Program-made: the position numbers and the translations under genes
DNA from: Caenorhabditis remanei
Lineage: Eukaryota > Nematoda > Chromadorea > Rhabditida > Rhabditidae
Direction of reading: 5' to 3'
NCBI RefSeq assembly: GCF_010183535.1
Contig: NC_071331.1
Span: 15,810,001-15,874,000, forward strand
Length of the DNA: 64,000 bases
The notes under the pieces: model-generated
What the model saw: only the letters and a program-made list of their open reading frames with translations
What the model was told of the DNA's origin: nothing
The model's database searches: none
Shown: piece after piece, positions 1 through 13,301 of the stretch
Layout of the letters: each line of letters begins with the position of its first letter
How positions within the stretch are numbered: position 1 is the stretch's first letter

Positions 1-660
1 TTCTTGCTTCTTTTTCCTCCTTTAGTACTATAGAACTATTAGGCTTGTTATCTTCTCTCAAGAAATGGCTCCTCCAAACGAAGAGCACATCTTATAAATC
101 AAAAATGATGGGTGAACAACAATTTACAGATTTCGTCAAGAGGGAGAGTAGTGGCGGAAGAAGTAGACGAAGAATAAGAAAAGAAGACGAAAGAAGGAAG
201 AAAAAGAGCACAGAGTTTATATAAATTGTGCCCGTTCAAAGCTGATTTTTATGAGGTTTGTTGATGAACAATGACTTTTTATTATATTAATGTAGTAGGG
301 CAACCACTGACCGGAACTCGAGGAAATGACTCTTTTCCTAGTACTCTGAGTCTCACTGAAACATCAAAACGAACCATTTTTCAGACTGTGATGCTCTGTT
401 CCCCATCTCAAGTGCTCATTCTACAAACTCCTCCTCTATTAATTCTTGACGACATCTCGGAAACTCACCGAACCAACAGCGACAACAGTTTCAGAAGTAG
501 CACAATCAGAAGGCCTTCTTCATCTACTACACGTAGGTAGTGTTTGGAAGAAACAGAAGATACAGACGCACTTCATCGGAGACTGCTTCTGATTCTTCCA
601 TCTTCTTCCATCTCTCCTTCACACCTCCATCATAATCATCATCATCACGGAGCTGTTGGT
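1..660 (+). promoter_or_regulatory. Upstream region of gon-1
   Basis: No coding exon is supported here. The short open frames at 271-540 and 544-1020 lack splice structure and coding character, and the second one overlaps the gon-1 signal exon in another frame. The stretch presumably holds the 5' UTR and promoter. A TATA-like TTTATATAAA is seen near 218-227. The exact transcription start cannot be placed. Confidence 0.5.
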
Positions 661-3600
661 ATGCGCTCCATCGGCGGCTCATTCCATCTGCTGCAGCCTT
701 TCGTCGCCGCTCTCCTACTCCTCGTCGTCTGCCTCGTTTATGCGTTGCAATGTTCGTTTCTTAATCTGGAGAGTTACAACTTTAATCAATTTTTCATTTT
801 CAGCAGGGAGTGGCACGACAACAGAATCTTCACCAGATGTGCTGTTCTCCAGGGCCAAGTACTCAGGTATGATTGGTTTCCTTCGAACTCCATCCTATCT
901 TTTAACTTTTCCAGGTGTGCCAGTGCATCACACTCGATGGCGTCACGACGCCGGAGTTCACATCATCGACACTCATCACATCGTCCGAAGAGATTCATAT
1001 GGTCGACGTGGAAAACGTGACGTCACATCGTCCAACTCACAGCGACGACTTCATGGAGTTGCCAGAGACTGTGGACACGCTTGTCACTTACGATTACGAT
1101 CCGATGATGCCGTCTACATCGTCCATTTGCACCGATGGAATCAAATTCCAGACTCGCATAACAAGTGATCTTACCCTATTTCAGATTATAAATAATCTTT
1201 CGATTTTCAGAAGCATCCCTCACTTTGCCAACTCCAACTATCAACCGATGGTCTTCTATCTGGAATCGAAGGAGGAAGTCAGAGGTGGAATGGCTCGAAC
1301 AGAACCCGATTGTATCTACCGTGCTCATGTCAAAGGTGTTCATCAACACAGTATCGTCAATTTGTGTGACTCGGATGATGGATTGGTGAGTATCTTAAAT
1401 TAATAAAAGTCTTCCAACTTCTTTTATTTTCAGTATGGAATGCTTGCTTTGCCCAGTGGAATCCACACCGTTGAGCCAATTATCAGTGGAAACGAATCAG
1501 GTTTTTAAAATATTTTTATTTGAGATATCATCTATTTCTAATTTCAGATGACGGTGCAAGTCGACACAGACAACATCTCGTTCGAAAATTCGATCCAATG
1601 CACTTCAAAGCATTCGACCATCTCAATTCAACGAGCGTCAATGAGACGGAGACGACGGTTGCCACGTGGCAAGACAAGTGGGAAGATGTTATTGGTTAGT
1701 TTTTGTTTCCAGTGTTCCAGTGTATCCATTCCCATTCATGTCAAACTAAATCGTTCCATTTTTTTTGAAAACTGGCGCTCGAGTGTCTGCTCGAGAGCTG
1801 CTCTCTCGTCGACGTGTAAAGGTCAGAGAAGACACAAGAACTGAGTTTAGAAAAGAGAATGATGATTTTGTGGAGAGAAAACTGATTTATGGAGAAGCAC
1901 GTAGAGATAGAGAAAAGAGAAAAAAACGATTGCGCAGTAGCAACAGAACGTACGTTTTGTGTACGTCCTCCCCCTAGAGCGCAAGCGGTTTTGTGTTGCG
2001 TACGTCCGGGAGAAAAACGAAGACAAACACAACGAAACAATCAGTTCAGAAACGACTTTTTGAGTAGGCGGATGCATTTTTGTGTCATCTGGAGTCATCT
2101 GAAGTTCTTGAATTTCTGAAAAATGGGAAGATTCTGTTCTCCAAAATACAATAAAAGAAGTATCCGTAATCTGTGGGCTCTCAGCTCTCAAATATTTAGC
2201 CCTGCTCCCATCGAAGTGTGATGTGTAATAGGCCATTAAAACACCCTAACACGCACAAACTATTGGATCTTCGACGGGTCCTTCCTATAGCTAATGGTAG
2301 TTAACGGAGTAAAAGAGCAAAGGATAATGGATAATGGTTAGTGTGTGGTCGAATCGCAGCACACCAATCACTGAGAATTTCGGCACCTCGGGAAAACATC
2401 TTTCAGTGGAGAGAATGAAATAATTCTGAAAATTTTTGAATCAATCTGAAATTTTCAGAACGAAAAGCTCGTTCTAGAAGAGCAGCAAACTCGTGGGATC
2501 ATTACGTGGAAGTTCTTGTCGTGGCTGATACAAAAATGTATGAATATCATGGAAGATCATTGGAAGATTATGTTCTCACTCTCTTCTCCACAGTTGCTTC
2601 AATTTATCGTCATCAATCTCTTCGTGCTTCAATCAATGTCGTTGTCGTCAAGTTAATCGTATTGAAAACTGAAAATGCTGGTCCACGTATCACTCAGAAT
2701 GCTCAACAAACACTTCAAGACTTCTGTAGATGGCAACAATATTACAATGATCCAGATGACTCGAGTGTTCAACATCATGACGTGGCAATCCTTTTGACTC
2801 GAAAAGACATTTGTAGATCACAGGGAAAATGTGACACATTAGGACTTGCTGAGCTCGGAACAATGTGTGATCTACAGAAGAGTTGCGCTATAATTGAAGA
2901 CAATGGACTAAGTGCTGCATTCACAATTGCTCACGAACTGGGTCATGTGTTCTCGATTCCTCATGATGACGAACGAAAGTGTTCCAGCTATATGCCGGTT
3001 AACAAGGTTTCTTCTAGAAATGAATATTTAGATTCTATTTTATGAAATTTTTCAGAATAATTTCCATATAATGGCACCAACATTGGAGTATAATACTCAC
3101 CCATGGAGCTGGTCACCGTGCTCAGCTGGAATGCTCGAACGATTCCTCGAGTAATATTTCCTTTCTAGATATCCAAATTTTTGATTTTCCAATAATTTCA
3201 GAAATAATCGAGGACAAACTCAATGTCTATTCGATCAACCGGTCGAACGTCGCTATTATGAAGATGTGTTTGTACGTGATGAACCTGGAAAGAAGTACGA
3301 TGCTCATCAACAATGCAAATTTGTATTCGGACCCGCGTCTGAGTTGTGCCCTTATATGGTAAGAGTCATTTTTCAGATCAATTTTTAGTTAATTTTTATT
3401 TCAGCCGACATGTCGCCGTCTTTGGTGTGCAACATTCTACGGAAGCCAGATGGGATGTCGAACACAGCATATGCCATGGGCCGACGGAACACCGTGTGAC
3501 GAATCGAGGAGTATGGTCAGTTATTTTTCGAAATCAAAGGTTTTTTCATCATTCTATCGAGTTTCAGTTTTGTCATCACGGAGCTTGCGTTCGTCTTGCA

Positions 3601-6600
3601 CCAGAATCTCTCACCAAAATTGATGGTCAATGGGGTGATTGGAGGTCTTGGGGAGAATGTAGTCGTACTTGTGGTGGTGGAGTTCAGAAGGCGTTGAGAG
3701 ATTGTGACAATCCGAAGTGAGTTGTAAAGTTCATTTTGTCGATTTCTTTGAAACTACCAATTAGTCTAGTCATTAAACTATAAAAATTCAGAGAAGATAA
3801 TGAGATCGATTCTATGAAATCAAATGATCCGAGAAGGTAAAAACAGAGCTTGAGGGATGCTTTGAAAACCACTTTTAATGTTTGTCCGTCCATGCTTTTT
3901 GGGCTTTTTGGGCCGCTTCGACACGTTTATAATAGATAATTCAGCCGAATGCTCAATAAATCAATAGCTCATATAAAAATAGATTTTTATAGCACTCAGC
4001 TTGAACATTTCCAGCTTTTCAGGCCAACTAGGCACGAAGCTTTTCCAGAATCTCTCCCCTCACAACTCTATTTTTATTTTCAGACCTCGTAATGGTGGAA
4101 AGTATTGTGTTGGTCAACGAGAGCGATACAGGTCATGTAACACTCAAGAATGCCCATGGGATACTCAACCGTATCGTGAACTTCAATGTGCTGAATTCAA
4201 CAACAAAGACATTGGAATTCAAGGAGTTGCTTCAACAAATACCGTCTGGGTTCCCAAATATGCAAACGTCGCTCCGAATGAACGATGCAAATTGTATTGT
4301 CGATTGAGTGGATCTGCTGCATTCTATCTTCTGAAAGATAAAGTAGTTGATGGAACTCCGTGTGATCGAAATGGAGATGACATTTGTGTTGCTGGAGCAT
4401 GTATGCCAGCAGGTAAATTAGAATACAGAGCTTTATTGGAACTTATCAGTTATATTTCCAGGATGTGATCATCAACTTCATTCGTCACTTCGTAGAGATA
4501 AATGTGGAGTTTGTGGTGGAGATGATTCATCTTGTAGAGTTGTCAAAGGAACATTCAACGAGCAGGGAACATTCGGATACAATGAAGTGATGAAGATTCC
4601 TGCCGGCTCTGCGAATATTGATATCCGACAGAAAGGGTATAACAACATGAAAGAAGATGATAACTACCTTTCTCTTCGTGCTGCAAACGGTGAATTCCTT
4701 CTGAATGGACACTTCCAAGTCTCTTTGGCTCGACAACAAATTGCATTCCAAGACACTGTTTTGGAATATTCTGGATCTGATGCAATCATTGAACGAATCA
4801 ATGGAACTGGACCGATTCGAAGTGACATTTACGTTCATGTCCTCTCTGTTGGCAGTCATCCACCAGATATTTCATACGAATACATGACTGCGTCTACTCC
4901 GAGTGAAGTCACTCGTCCTCTTTCTGGTGGATTGTATCTCTGGAGACCATCTGATTCTTGGACTGATTGTGATCGAGCTTGTCGTGGACAACAGACTCAA
5001 CAATTGATGTGTTTGGATATGTCAACTCATCGGCAGAGTAATGAAAGAAATTGTCATTCTGTTGTGAAACCGAAACAAGCAACCAGAATGTGCAATATTG
5101 ACTGTTCGACAAGGTAACCTATTTCTGATTTATTTATTTAATAGTCATAATGAATTTTCAGATGGATGACTGAAGACATTTCCAGTTGTAGTGTCAAATG
5201 TGGATCAGGACAGAAACGACAAAGAGTGACTTGTGTGAAAATGGAAGGAGATCGTCAAACTCCAGTAACTGAGCATCTTTGTGATAGGAATACGAAGCCA
5301 AATGAAGTGACAAGTTGTTATGTTGACTGTTCTGGAAGAAGATGGAATTATGGAGAATGGACTTCTTGCTCGGAAACTTGCGGTTCCAATGGAAAAATGC
5401 ATAGAAAGACGTATTGTGTTGATGGTTCAAACCGTCGAGTTGAGGAGTCACTTTGTGGAAGAGAACAGAAAGAAGCGACAGAGAGAGAATGCAACAGAAT
5501 TCCATGTCCACGATGGGTCTACGGTCATTGGTCAGAGTGCTCGAGAAGTTGTGATGGTGGAGTCAGAATGCGCCATGCTCAATGTTTGGATGCAGCTGAT
5601 CGAGAGACACACACTTCAAGATGTGGCCCAGCACATACACATGAAGCATGTAATGAACATGCATGCACTTGGTGGCAATTCGGAGTTTGGTCAGAGTGTT
5701 CAGTCAAATGTGGAGATGGAGTACAATATCGAGATGCCAATTGTACGGATCGTCATGGAACTGTTCTCCAAGAACATCGTTGTCACAAAATGGAGAAGAT
5801 TATCACGAAGCCATGTCACAGAGAGGCATGTCCGAAGTATAAACTTGGAGAATGGTCTCAATGCAGTGTCTCATGTGAAGATGGATGGTCGTCTAGAAGG
5901 GTTTCGTGTGTTGCTGGAAATGGAAGTGAAGTGGACATGTCACTTTGTGGACTTGCTGCTGATCGTCCTGCTTCTCATCAGACATGTAATCTTGGTACTT
6001 GTCCATTTTGGAGATCAAGCGACTGGAGTGTCGTGAGTTATCTTTGTATTTTATGAAACCATATCACTTATCTATTTTCAGTGCTCTGTTTCTTGTGGTG
6101 TCGGTCATCGTGAACGAACAATTGAATGCATTTATCGTGATCAATCAGTCGATTCTTCATTCTGTGGAGACTCAAAAATGCCCGAAACTCGTCAAGCATG
6201 TCATCTCCTCCCTTGTACAACTTGGAAACCAAGTCATTGGTCGCCTTGTTCCGTCACTTGTGGATCTGGAATTCAGACAAGAAGTATTGCATGTACACGT
6301 GGATCCGAAGGAAATGTTGTCGATGAATACTTCTGTGATAGAGTTAGTTTTACTGCTCTCCTATCTCTTAAGACAATAACTAATTCCAGAATTCCCGTCC
6401 TCGTGAAAAGAAGAGTTGTGAGAAAGATCCGTGTGAAGGACCGCGAGTTCTTCAGAAACTTCAAGCAGATGTTCCTCCCATTCGATGGGCAACTGGACCA
6501 TGGACAGCCTGTTCAGCCACTTGTGGAAATGGAACACAACGCCGTCTTCTCAAGTGTCGCGATCACGTTCGTGATCTTCCTGACGAGTACTGTAGTCATT

Positions 6601-9600
6601 TGGACAAAGAGGTCTCTTCACGAAACTGTCATCTTCGTGATTGTTCATACTGGAAGACTGCTGAATGGGAAGAATGTCCGGCTACTTGTGGAACTCATGT
6701 TCAACAGAGTAGAAATGTAACATGTGTCAGTGCAGAGGATAGTGGACGAACTGTATTAAAAGATACTGATTGTGATGTACAGAAGAGACCAACAAGTACC
6801 AGAAATTGCCGATTGGAACCTTGTCCGAAAGGAGAAGAACGCATTGGATCCTGGGTTATTGGAGATTGGTCAAAAGTAAGTTATGATCCTAGATATATTT
6901 TTAATCGGTCCGGATTTCAGTGTTCTGCATCATGTGGTGGCGGATGGCGTCGTCGAAGTGTCTCTTGTACTTCTGCTTCTTGCGATGAGTCCAGAAAACC
7001 AAATATGTTTGATAAGTGCAATGAAGAACTCTGTCCACCACTCACCAATAACTCTTGGCAGATTTCACCATGGACTCATGTAAGTATTCATCTATGTTCG
7101 ATCACTCTAACACAAGTTTCCAGTGCTCCGTATCATGCGGCGGTGGTGTCCAACGTCGAAGAATCTGGTGTGAAGACGTGCTCTCTGGTCGAAAACAAGA
7201 TGATACAGAGTGTTCTGAAGTGAAACCACGTGAACAAAGAGATTGTGAAATGCCACCATGTCGATCTCATTCAATGAACAAATCATCAATGACGTCATCT
7301 TCCAACTCAACGTCTTCTGCTTCTGCTTCTTTGCTTCCTATCCTTCCTCCCGTCGTCTCCTGGCAATCGTCAGCATGGAGCGCGGTACGTAACAATAGAG
7401 TTCATAATTATTCTCACTCTTCTTCTACTTCCACTTCGCTTTTGCCTCCACCTCCACGTCGTCGTAAGAAGACGAGGAGGAATCGGCCAAAAACCTATTA
7501 CCGCAATAACTATTATACGTATCAAGTGAATAAGGTCTAAGTCTTTTTTTGTCCTTGTTGTCCGTTCGTTTTGTGCCATGTCCATGTCTTTTTTGCATGT
7601 TTTCTTCGCTTTTCAATGTCGTTTTTTTTTCATTTTCAAACGGGTTTCTATATTTTCAAATTGCAACAATTTCTATTTTCACTGCTGCTTCAAAGAAGTC
7701 AAAAAACAGTTCAATTCTCTCTTTTTCCCTATGTTTTCTTTCTCAAAAGAATGCCAGATTTCAGTTGTTTTCTCTCTCTATGTTCTTATGATCTTTGCCT
7801 TTCAAACCACACAAGCATCTGAAAATCAAATACAAATAAATGTGTCTCTTTAATGTCGCTTTTCTTTCATTTCTCTACGTGTTGCATGTTGCTCATTGTG
7901 ATGTCCAAAGTTGCAAAATTGGCTGTGATATAGGTGAGGCTTTTCGCACATTCACTCTTTTTCTTCAAATGATTCACTTCAATTTGGTTGCTATATGTGT
8001 CTAGAATTGGTTAGAAATAGTTTTCAAGAAACTAGAAATCTAGATGCATGATGGGATTTTAAAGTTTCGTATTTTCTTGCAAATGATCTGTCTTTGAAAT
8101 GGAGTGAGGGCTTGATCTAGACGTTGGAATGCTCGGAGAAATTCAAATTCGGTTGAAAAATTACTTGTTGATGTTATGGAAATCGTTTCGATAGAGTTAG
8201 CTCTACGGCATTCCAAAACTGCCCCATACTAGAACTTTTCAGATCAAAAGTTCTAGAAAAACGTACCATCACCGAAGTTGAACTCAGAGTTTAAAACTAT
8301 CATGATGAATTTCTCTTTGCATTCTAGATATTTAGTTCAATTCTTGAAACTCCATTTTCTTTCTAGATTGCTCTATAATTAGATGTATTTTAGTATATAA
8401 TGTAGATAGTAAACTTAGAGCATTAGTTTGGGTGGATAACAATAATTTTGTGTCAGAAGAAATGTAAAGCGTAGGTCGGAAGGATTATTATCAGATGGAA
8501 AATGACTCAAACCAAAAGAAAATCTATTTCATCTGAAATGAAAAAAACGAAACCATTTCCAGTGTTCTGCAAAATGTGGACGAGGAATGAAACGAAGAGT
8601 TGTGGAATGTGTGAATCCATCACTGAATGTCACAATTGCCAGTACTGAATGTGATCAATCCAAAAAACCAATCGAAGAGATTCGTTGTCGAACAAAACAT
8701 TGTCCAAGATGGAAAGCTACCACGTGGAGTTCGGTACGTATTCTATCTGGAATATTTGAACAAGTCATTTGAGTTACAGTGTACTGTCACCTGCGGTCGA
8801 GGAGTCCGCCGACGTGAAGTTCAATGCTATCGTGGAAGAAAGAAATTGGTTGCTGATTCTGAATGTAATGCGAAAACTAAATTACATGCAGTTGCCAATT
8901 GCTTCCCAGTGGCTTGTCCTGCTTATAAATGGAATATTACTCCATGGAGCAAGGTTAGTTTTACAACAAAACCCCCTTCGAATTTCCTGGCGCTGGTTCG
9001 TTTTCTCTTGAAATAATGCACGCGTTCAGGCTCCATCATTCGTTTTCAAATGGATATGGTAAGACATGTGTCACATTATTGTGTTGGTGACCCTTTAGAT
9101 TATCTATCCAGATTCTATCTACACATTCTTCTTTCTATCCTTTATTGTTTCCTCTTTGAGCCCCATCTGACCTATTTCAATTTTCAGTGCAAAGATGAGT
9201 GTGCTCGGGGACAAAAGCAAACTCGTCGGGTGTACTGCGTAAGCACTTCTGGCAAACGGGCGGCTCCGAGAATGTGCGATATGGCTCGGGCCCCAACTTC
9301 ATCCAGAGAGTGTGATACATCGAGTTGTCCATATGAGTGGGTTCCAGGGGATTGGCAGACGGTATGTTATCAATGGAGCAACCTTTCTCAATCCATTAAT
9401 TTGAATTTTCAGTGTTCCAAATCGTGTGGAGAAGGAGTTCAAACAAGAGATGTCAGATGTCGTCGAAAGGATAATTTCAATACCACAATCCCGATTATTT
9501 TCATGCTTGAAGACGAGCCAGCTGTCCCGAAAGAGAAATGTGAAATGTTCCCAAAACCAAATGAGTCTCAAGTCTGTGAATTGAATCCATGTGATTCTGA

Positions 9601-10663
9601 ATTCAAATGGAGTTTCGGTCCGTGGGGAGAATGTTCCAAAAATTGTGGACAAGGTATTCGTCGTCGTCGTGTCAAGTGTGTGGCCAATGATGGTCGTCGA
9701 GTTGAACGAGTCAAGTGCACCACCAAGAAACCACGCCGAACTCAGTATTGCTTCGAGAGAAACTGTAAGTTTCATGAAAATTCTGAACTGAAATTTCAAG
9801 ATTTTCTATGTTTTCAGGCCTTCCATCAACATGTCAAGAGCTGAAATCTTTGAGTGGAAAGGCAAAAGACGGCAATTATACAGTTCTTCTTGATGGATTT
9901 ACTATTGAAGTTTATTGCCATCAAATGAATTCAACCATTCCAAAAGCTTATTTGAATGTGAATCCAAGAACTAATTTTGCTGAAGTCTACGGAAAGAAGT
10001 GCGTTAAAAATAAGATTACAAATTAGATCATATGAATCAATTTTCAGACTGATCTACCCTCATACCTGTCCATTTAATGGCGAAAGAAATGATTCATGTC
10101 ATTGTTCGGACGTCGGAGATGCGAGTGCTGGATTGACGAGGTTCAGCAAAGTTCGCATCGATTTATTGAATCGAAAATTCCATCGTGAGTTTAATCTTTC
10201 TAGAATTCATTGTTCAAAGTGTATGATTTCAGTATCTGATTACACATTCGCCCGACGTGAATATGGAGTCCATGTACCATATGGAACTGCTGGTGATTGC
10301 TACAGTATGAAAGAATGTCCACAAGGAACATTCTCTATTGATTTGAAGAATGCTGGCTTGAAACTAGTGGATGACTTGAATTGGGAAGATCAGGGCCACC
10401 GTACTACGTCTCGAATTGATCGCTATTATGTAAGTGATTTTTGACTGAAACCCTAAATATATATTTTCCAGAATAATGCGAAAGTAATCGGACGCTGTGG
10501 AGGTTTTTGTGGTAAATGTACACCTGAACAATACAAAGGACTCATCTTTGAAGTGAACACGAGATTATTGAATCATGTCAAAAATGGAGGATCAATTGAT
10601 GATGATCTCGATGATGATGAGTTCTCTGGCGACGCGGATTTCGAAGATAAACTCCGTTTTTAA
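661..10663 (+). CDS. gon-1: GON-1, secreted ADAMTS metalloprotease with 18 TSP1 repeats and GON domain
   Basis: Exons: 661-751, 804-866, 915-1164, 1211-1385, 1434-1500, 1548-1694, 2459-3006, 3056-3150, 3202-3358, 3405-3515, 3568-3716, 4084-4412, 4462-5113, 5162-6032, 6082-6342, 6390-6875, 6921-7079, 7124-7384, 8563-8733, 8780-8953, 9188-9361, 9413-9764, 9818-9998, 10048-10184, 10233-10429, 10472-10663. They join to 2149 residues, about the length I recall for C. elegans GON-1. A hydrophobic signal segment spans residues 8-29. Furin-type sites are RGKR (83-86) and RSRR near 270. The catalytic zinc site is [13 protein letters not shown], with H423, E424, H427 and H433. Disintegrin-like and Cys-rich regions and a spacer follow, then 18 WxxWxxCxxxCG thrombospondin repeats and a GON domain from about residue 1917. 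Known family role: remodelling basement membrane during gonad morphogenesis, plus a GON-domain role in secretion. Introns of 764 bp (1695-2458) and 1178 bp (7385-8562) contain no other exon I can support. Confidence 0.97.
7385..7540 (+). other. gon-1: In-frame read-through tail of gon-1 exon 18 (possible short isoform)
   Basis: If the donor at 7385 is not used, the frame stays open for 52 more codons and stops at 7538-7540. The tail is Ser/Thr-rich, then Pro-rich, then strongly basic ([11 protein letters not shown]), then Tyr/Asn-rich. An AATAAA lies about 300 nt downstream at 7835-7840. This would give a GON-1 form that ends after 13 TSP1 repeats plus the start of the 14th and lacks the GON domain. 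The intron is among the longest in the gene. Inference only. Confidence 0.35.
8229..8256. repeat. Perfect short hairpin in gon-1 intron 18
   Basis: CTAGAACTTTT at 8229-8239 is matched by its exact reverse complement at 8246-8256 around a 6 nt loop. An 11 bp perfect stem in AT-rich intron DNA may be chance or a small repeat remnant. Confidence 0.5.
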
Positions 10664-11245
10664 ATCTTTTCAACGACTACCATCTAATTTTGAATCTCTT
10701 CTCCTCTGGTCTCCAATTTCTAGTTTTTATTTTAATTATTATTGGTTTGGTTTTTCTCGTTTTTGCATTTTCTTTGCATCGTCATTCCCCTCTCCACTCA
10801 ACACCAGGTTTTTATTCTTTTCTTTTCTTTAATTTCCCCATTTCAACTCTTTCTAGCCCTCTTTTACAGCTTTAATTCTTTCAGTTGTTTTCCTTTTATT
10901 TCTTGTTTTCTATGTTTCTGAAATCCTTGTTTTTTTCTATACTGCCTTTCCTTTTTTCACTTTACAATCCCACCCGCTGCTTTCTTTTCTTTCCAATTAT
11001 TCCTTTCTTTGTTTTCTAAAATATTCAATTTTCCATCAGCTTATTCCTGCCGAATTTTCAATTCTGACCTGCCCTTTTGTTTCAATTTACCCGAATGTTT
11101 TTCATAAGGTCGCATAATATTTATTGAATTAATAGGGAAATCTGTTTTCTTTAGATTATTAGGTAAATGCTCATTCAATTAATAAAAATGGAATATTTAA
11201 TCATGAAGTTTGCGCTGAAAATCAAATATTAAAGATCATCGGGGC
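10664..11245. other. gon-1 3' UTR and gap to spe-29
   Basis: After the gon-1 stop the plus strand is very T/C-rich (about 10664-11040), with repeated CTTTT and TTTCT runs, then AT-rich. AATAAA-like signals occur near 11180. No further coding exon was found. The region separates the convergent gon-1 and spe-29 genes. Confidence 0.5.
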
Positions 11246-11494
11246 TCAACTACAAACCCGAATTGCTTTTGGAAAGATTCCAAGCCATCCGAAAAACACA
11301 GTACCAACCATAAGAACGAAGAAGGAAATGAGAGCAATAGAACCAATTATGTCACTGAAAAAGTCGCTTAAACATAAATTTCATTTTTCTTCAAATCTGT
11401 TTTCTTACAGTGTCAGTCCGTAGCATATTGGACCCTTCTCCCAACTGCAAACAAGCCAGATTCGCCCGGTTCCGTTATAAACGTAGTTTGTCAT
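11246..11494 (-). CDS. spe-29: Small single-pass membrane protein, SPE-29-like
   Basis: Two exons on the minus strand, 11409-11494 and 11246-11354, are joined by a 54 bp intron with a GTAAGA donor and TTTTTCAG acceptor. They encode 64 residues. The N-terminal half is polar and aromatic with three cysteines (C16, C24, and C63 near the end). One hydrophobic helix covers roughly residues 31-53, and the tail is short. C. elegans spe-29 encodes a 66-residue predicted membrane protein needed for sperm activation and, as I recall, lies next to gon-1, so size, topology and position all agree. It starts 179 bp downstream of the NAF1 stop on the same strand, so an operon cannot be excluded, but sperm-specific expression would argue for its own promoter. 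The assignment rests on memory of synteny. Confidence 0.75.
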
Positions 11495-11673
11495 TCAGAA
11501 AGACGAATTCAGAAATGATGAACAAGAAATTTGAAAGTTTACGTATTTATACTTGAAAAAACGAATAACGAGGGTACAACAATAACAGATGGTATTTAAC
11601 AACTGCGCTGATAACAATAGCGAGAAAACTTCAACAAAATATTCAATACAATAACAAGCTCATAGGAGTACAA

Positions 11674-13099
11674 TTAGATTCCGAACCGACCGTTGAATCC
11701 AGAGTGACATCCGAATTCAGCATAAGGGTTTGAATCTGTTGTTTGTGGAGGTCGAGCGTCTGGAGCAGGACCGTCATGATCCCGTCGATATGGTTTTGGG
11801 GCAGAAGTATTGGCAGCTAATGGGTTCGTGGCTGTATTGCCAGCAGCGAACTGAACTTTTTGACCTCCACGACGATCCCGCTTACGCCCACCTCTGTTCG
11901 CTTCGTTCTGATGTCTCTGATTCATAGGAACTGTTTCTGAAATAGATCACATATACACTTAAACAGGAGTTTAACTGAAACTTACGTTTATTCTTCCGGT
12001 ATTCTTTTTCTGCTTCATCATCACTGAATTCTACATCGCTGTCAACATCGGCGACGTGAATATGATCGACAGCTTTTTCAACAGCGGCTTGCTGATCAAG
12101 CCGACGATTCAATGATTTTATTGCTTCTCGATTTGCAGCAGCAAGATTCAGTCCTTTGAATGGTGTTTTTGAGTATTGTTCTTCGGCTGGTGCATAAAAT
12201 ACTTTCATATCAATTGGCATCAAAGAAGCCTGAAACAATGTTTGTAACGGTTGCACACAAGATCACTGAATATACCTCTTCACTAGAATTAAACCGGATC
12301 ACATACTGTGGAGTCTTGACTTGTCCAAAAATATCGTAAATCTGGCCGATCGCATTTCCCTTTTGATCAAAAAGATATGAATCAAAGTCTAGAACTTCGT
12401 TACAAGTGGATACAATGACAACTGCAGAAATATCAAAAATTAATTGAGATTGAACTTAATTAAATTACCTTGACAGTCGACAACTTTAGTCACAAATCCA
12501 AATTCAAGCAAATTGCTTTTACATTCGATGCTCAAATTTTCGAGTGGAGGTAAATCATCGTATTCACGAACATTTGCCTGCAATAAAATAATAAAAACAG
12601 AACTTTTTCTATGATTTGGTCTTACTGTTTTGTGTGTATTCTTAGATTTTCGATTCTTCTTCGTTTCTACGTTTTCAGGATACTCCGATTTATGTGTCTT
12701 CTCGATAATCTTCGCAGAGAATTTTACGATTTTATCGAATTCTTCGTCTGAATCAAGAGCTCCAGATCGAATATCCTTTATATTCTCGAAGTCACTGTCG
12801 TCATCGGAGAACTCAAATTCACTTTCTGTATCGCATCCATAACTTTTTATTGATGGAGCTTGTCGAATTTCATTCGGATTTCCAACGATAATTGGATCAA
12901 CAAGTTCAAATAACTGCTCAGCGATTCCAGCTTCTTTTTTAACAATTTCTGTTGCGATTGGTGTAGGGTGAGCACAGAATGCAAGTGGTACAGGGGTTCG
13001 GTCGATAGTCTGAAACTTTTACGTTACCTATAGACAACACGAATAAAAACTAACCATAAAATCATCCGGATCTTCAATTTTAACGTTATCCTCAGACAT
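11674..13099 (-). CDS. NAF1-like H/ACA snoRNP assembly factor
   Basis: Exons on the minus strand: 13055-13099, 12626-13009, 12469-12577, 12276-12421, 11986-12229, 11674-11936. They give 396 residues. The N-terminal third is acidic, with Ser/Asp/Glu clusters. The Gar1/Naf1 core spans about residues 144-228 and contains the expected strand pattern (LLEFGFVTKVVD, then VVIVSTCNEVLDFDSYLFD, then GQIYDIFGQVKTPQYVIRF). The C-terminal part carries an acidic DSDVEFSDDE stretch and an Arg/Gly-rich tail. In yeast and humans NAF1 binds dyskerin/Cbf5 and helps nuclear assembly of H/ACA RNPs before being replaced by GAR1. The C. elegans equivalent is, I believe, F25H8.2. The start is the only ATG that opens the first exon, and it faces the TRM10 gene across 202 bp. 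Confidence 0.88.
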
Positions 13100-13301
13100 T
13101 GTTGCAGTTGAATAGAATAATTAACAGACTTCTGAACCTAAAAATCGGTTTTCACGTTGAGTGCGCCAGAGTATCGAGAGATGCGCCTATTTGTCTCGCT
13201 GTCTCCGCTCTCTACTACGTGCAAACAGGGCGAACTTGCATTCGATTTTTTTATTAGATTTTTTTAATAATTGTAATCGGAAAAACGGTTAGTCAGGAAG
13301 G
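13100..13301. promoter_or_regulatory. Divergent promoter between NAF1 and TRM10 genes
   Basis: Only 202 bp separate the two oppositely oriented start codons. Both proteins act in nucleolar or tRNA RNA maturation, so co-regulation is plausible. On the plus side the TRM10 ATG is preceded by GTCAG, a possible trans-splice acceptor. No TATA element stands out. Confidence 0.6.

Noticed and set aside
1741..2236. Open frames on both strands in gon-1 intron 6
   Set aside because: No acceptor/donor pair in phase with gon-1; exons 6 and 7 join in frame without it ([11 protein letters not shown]).
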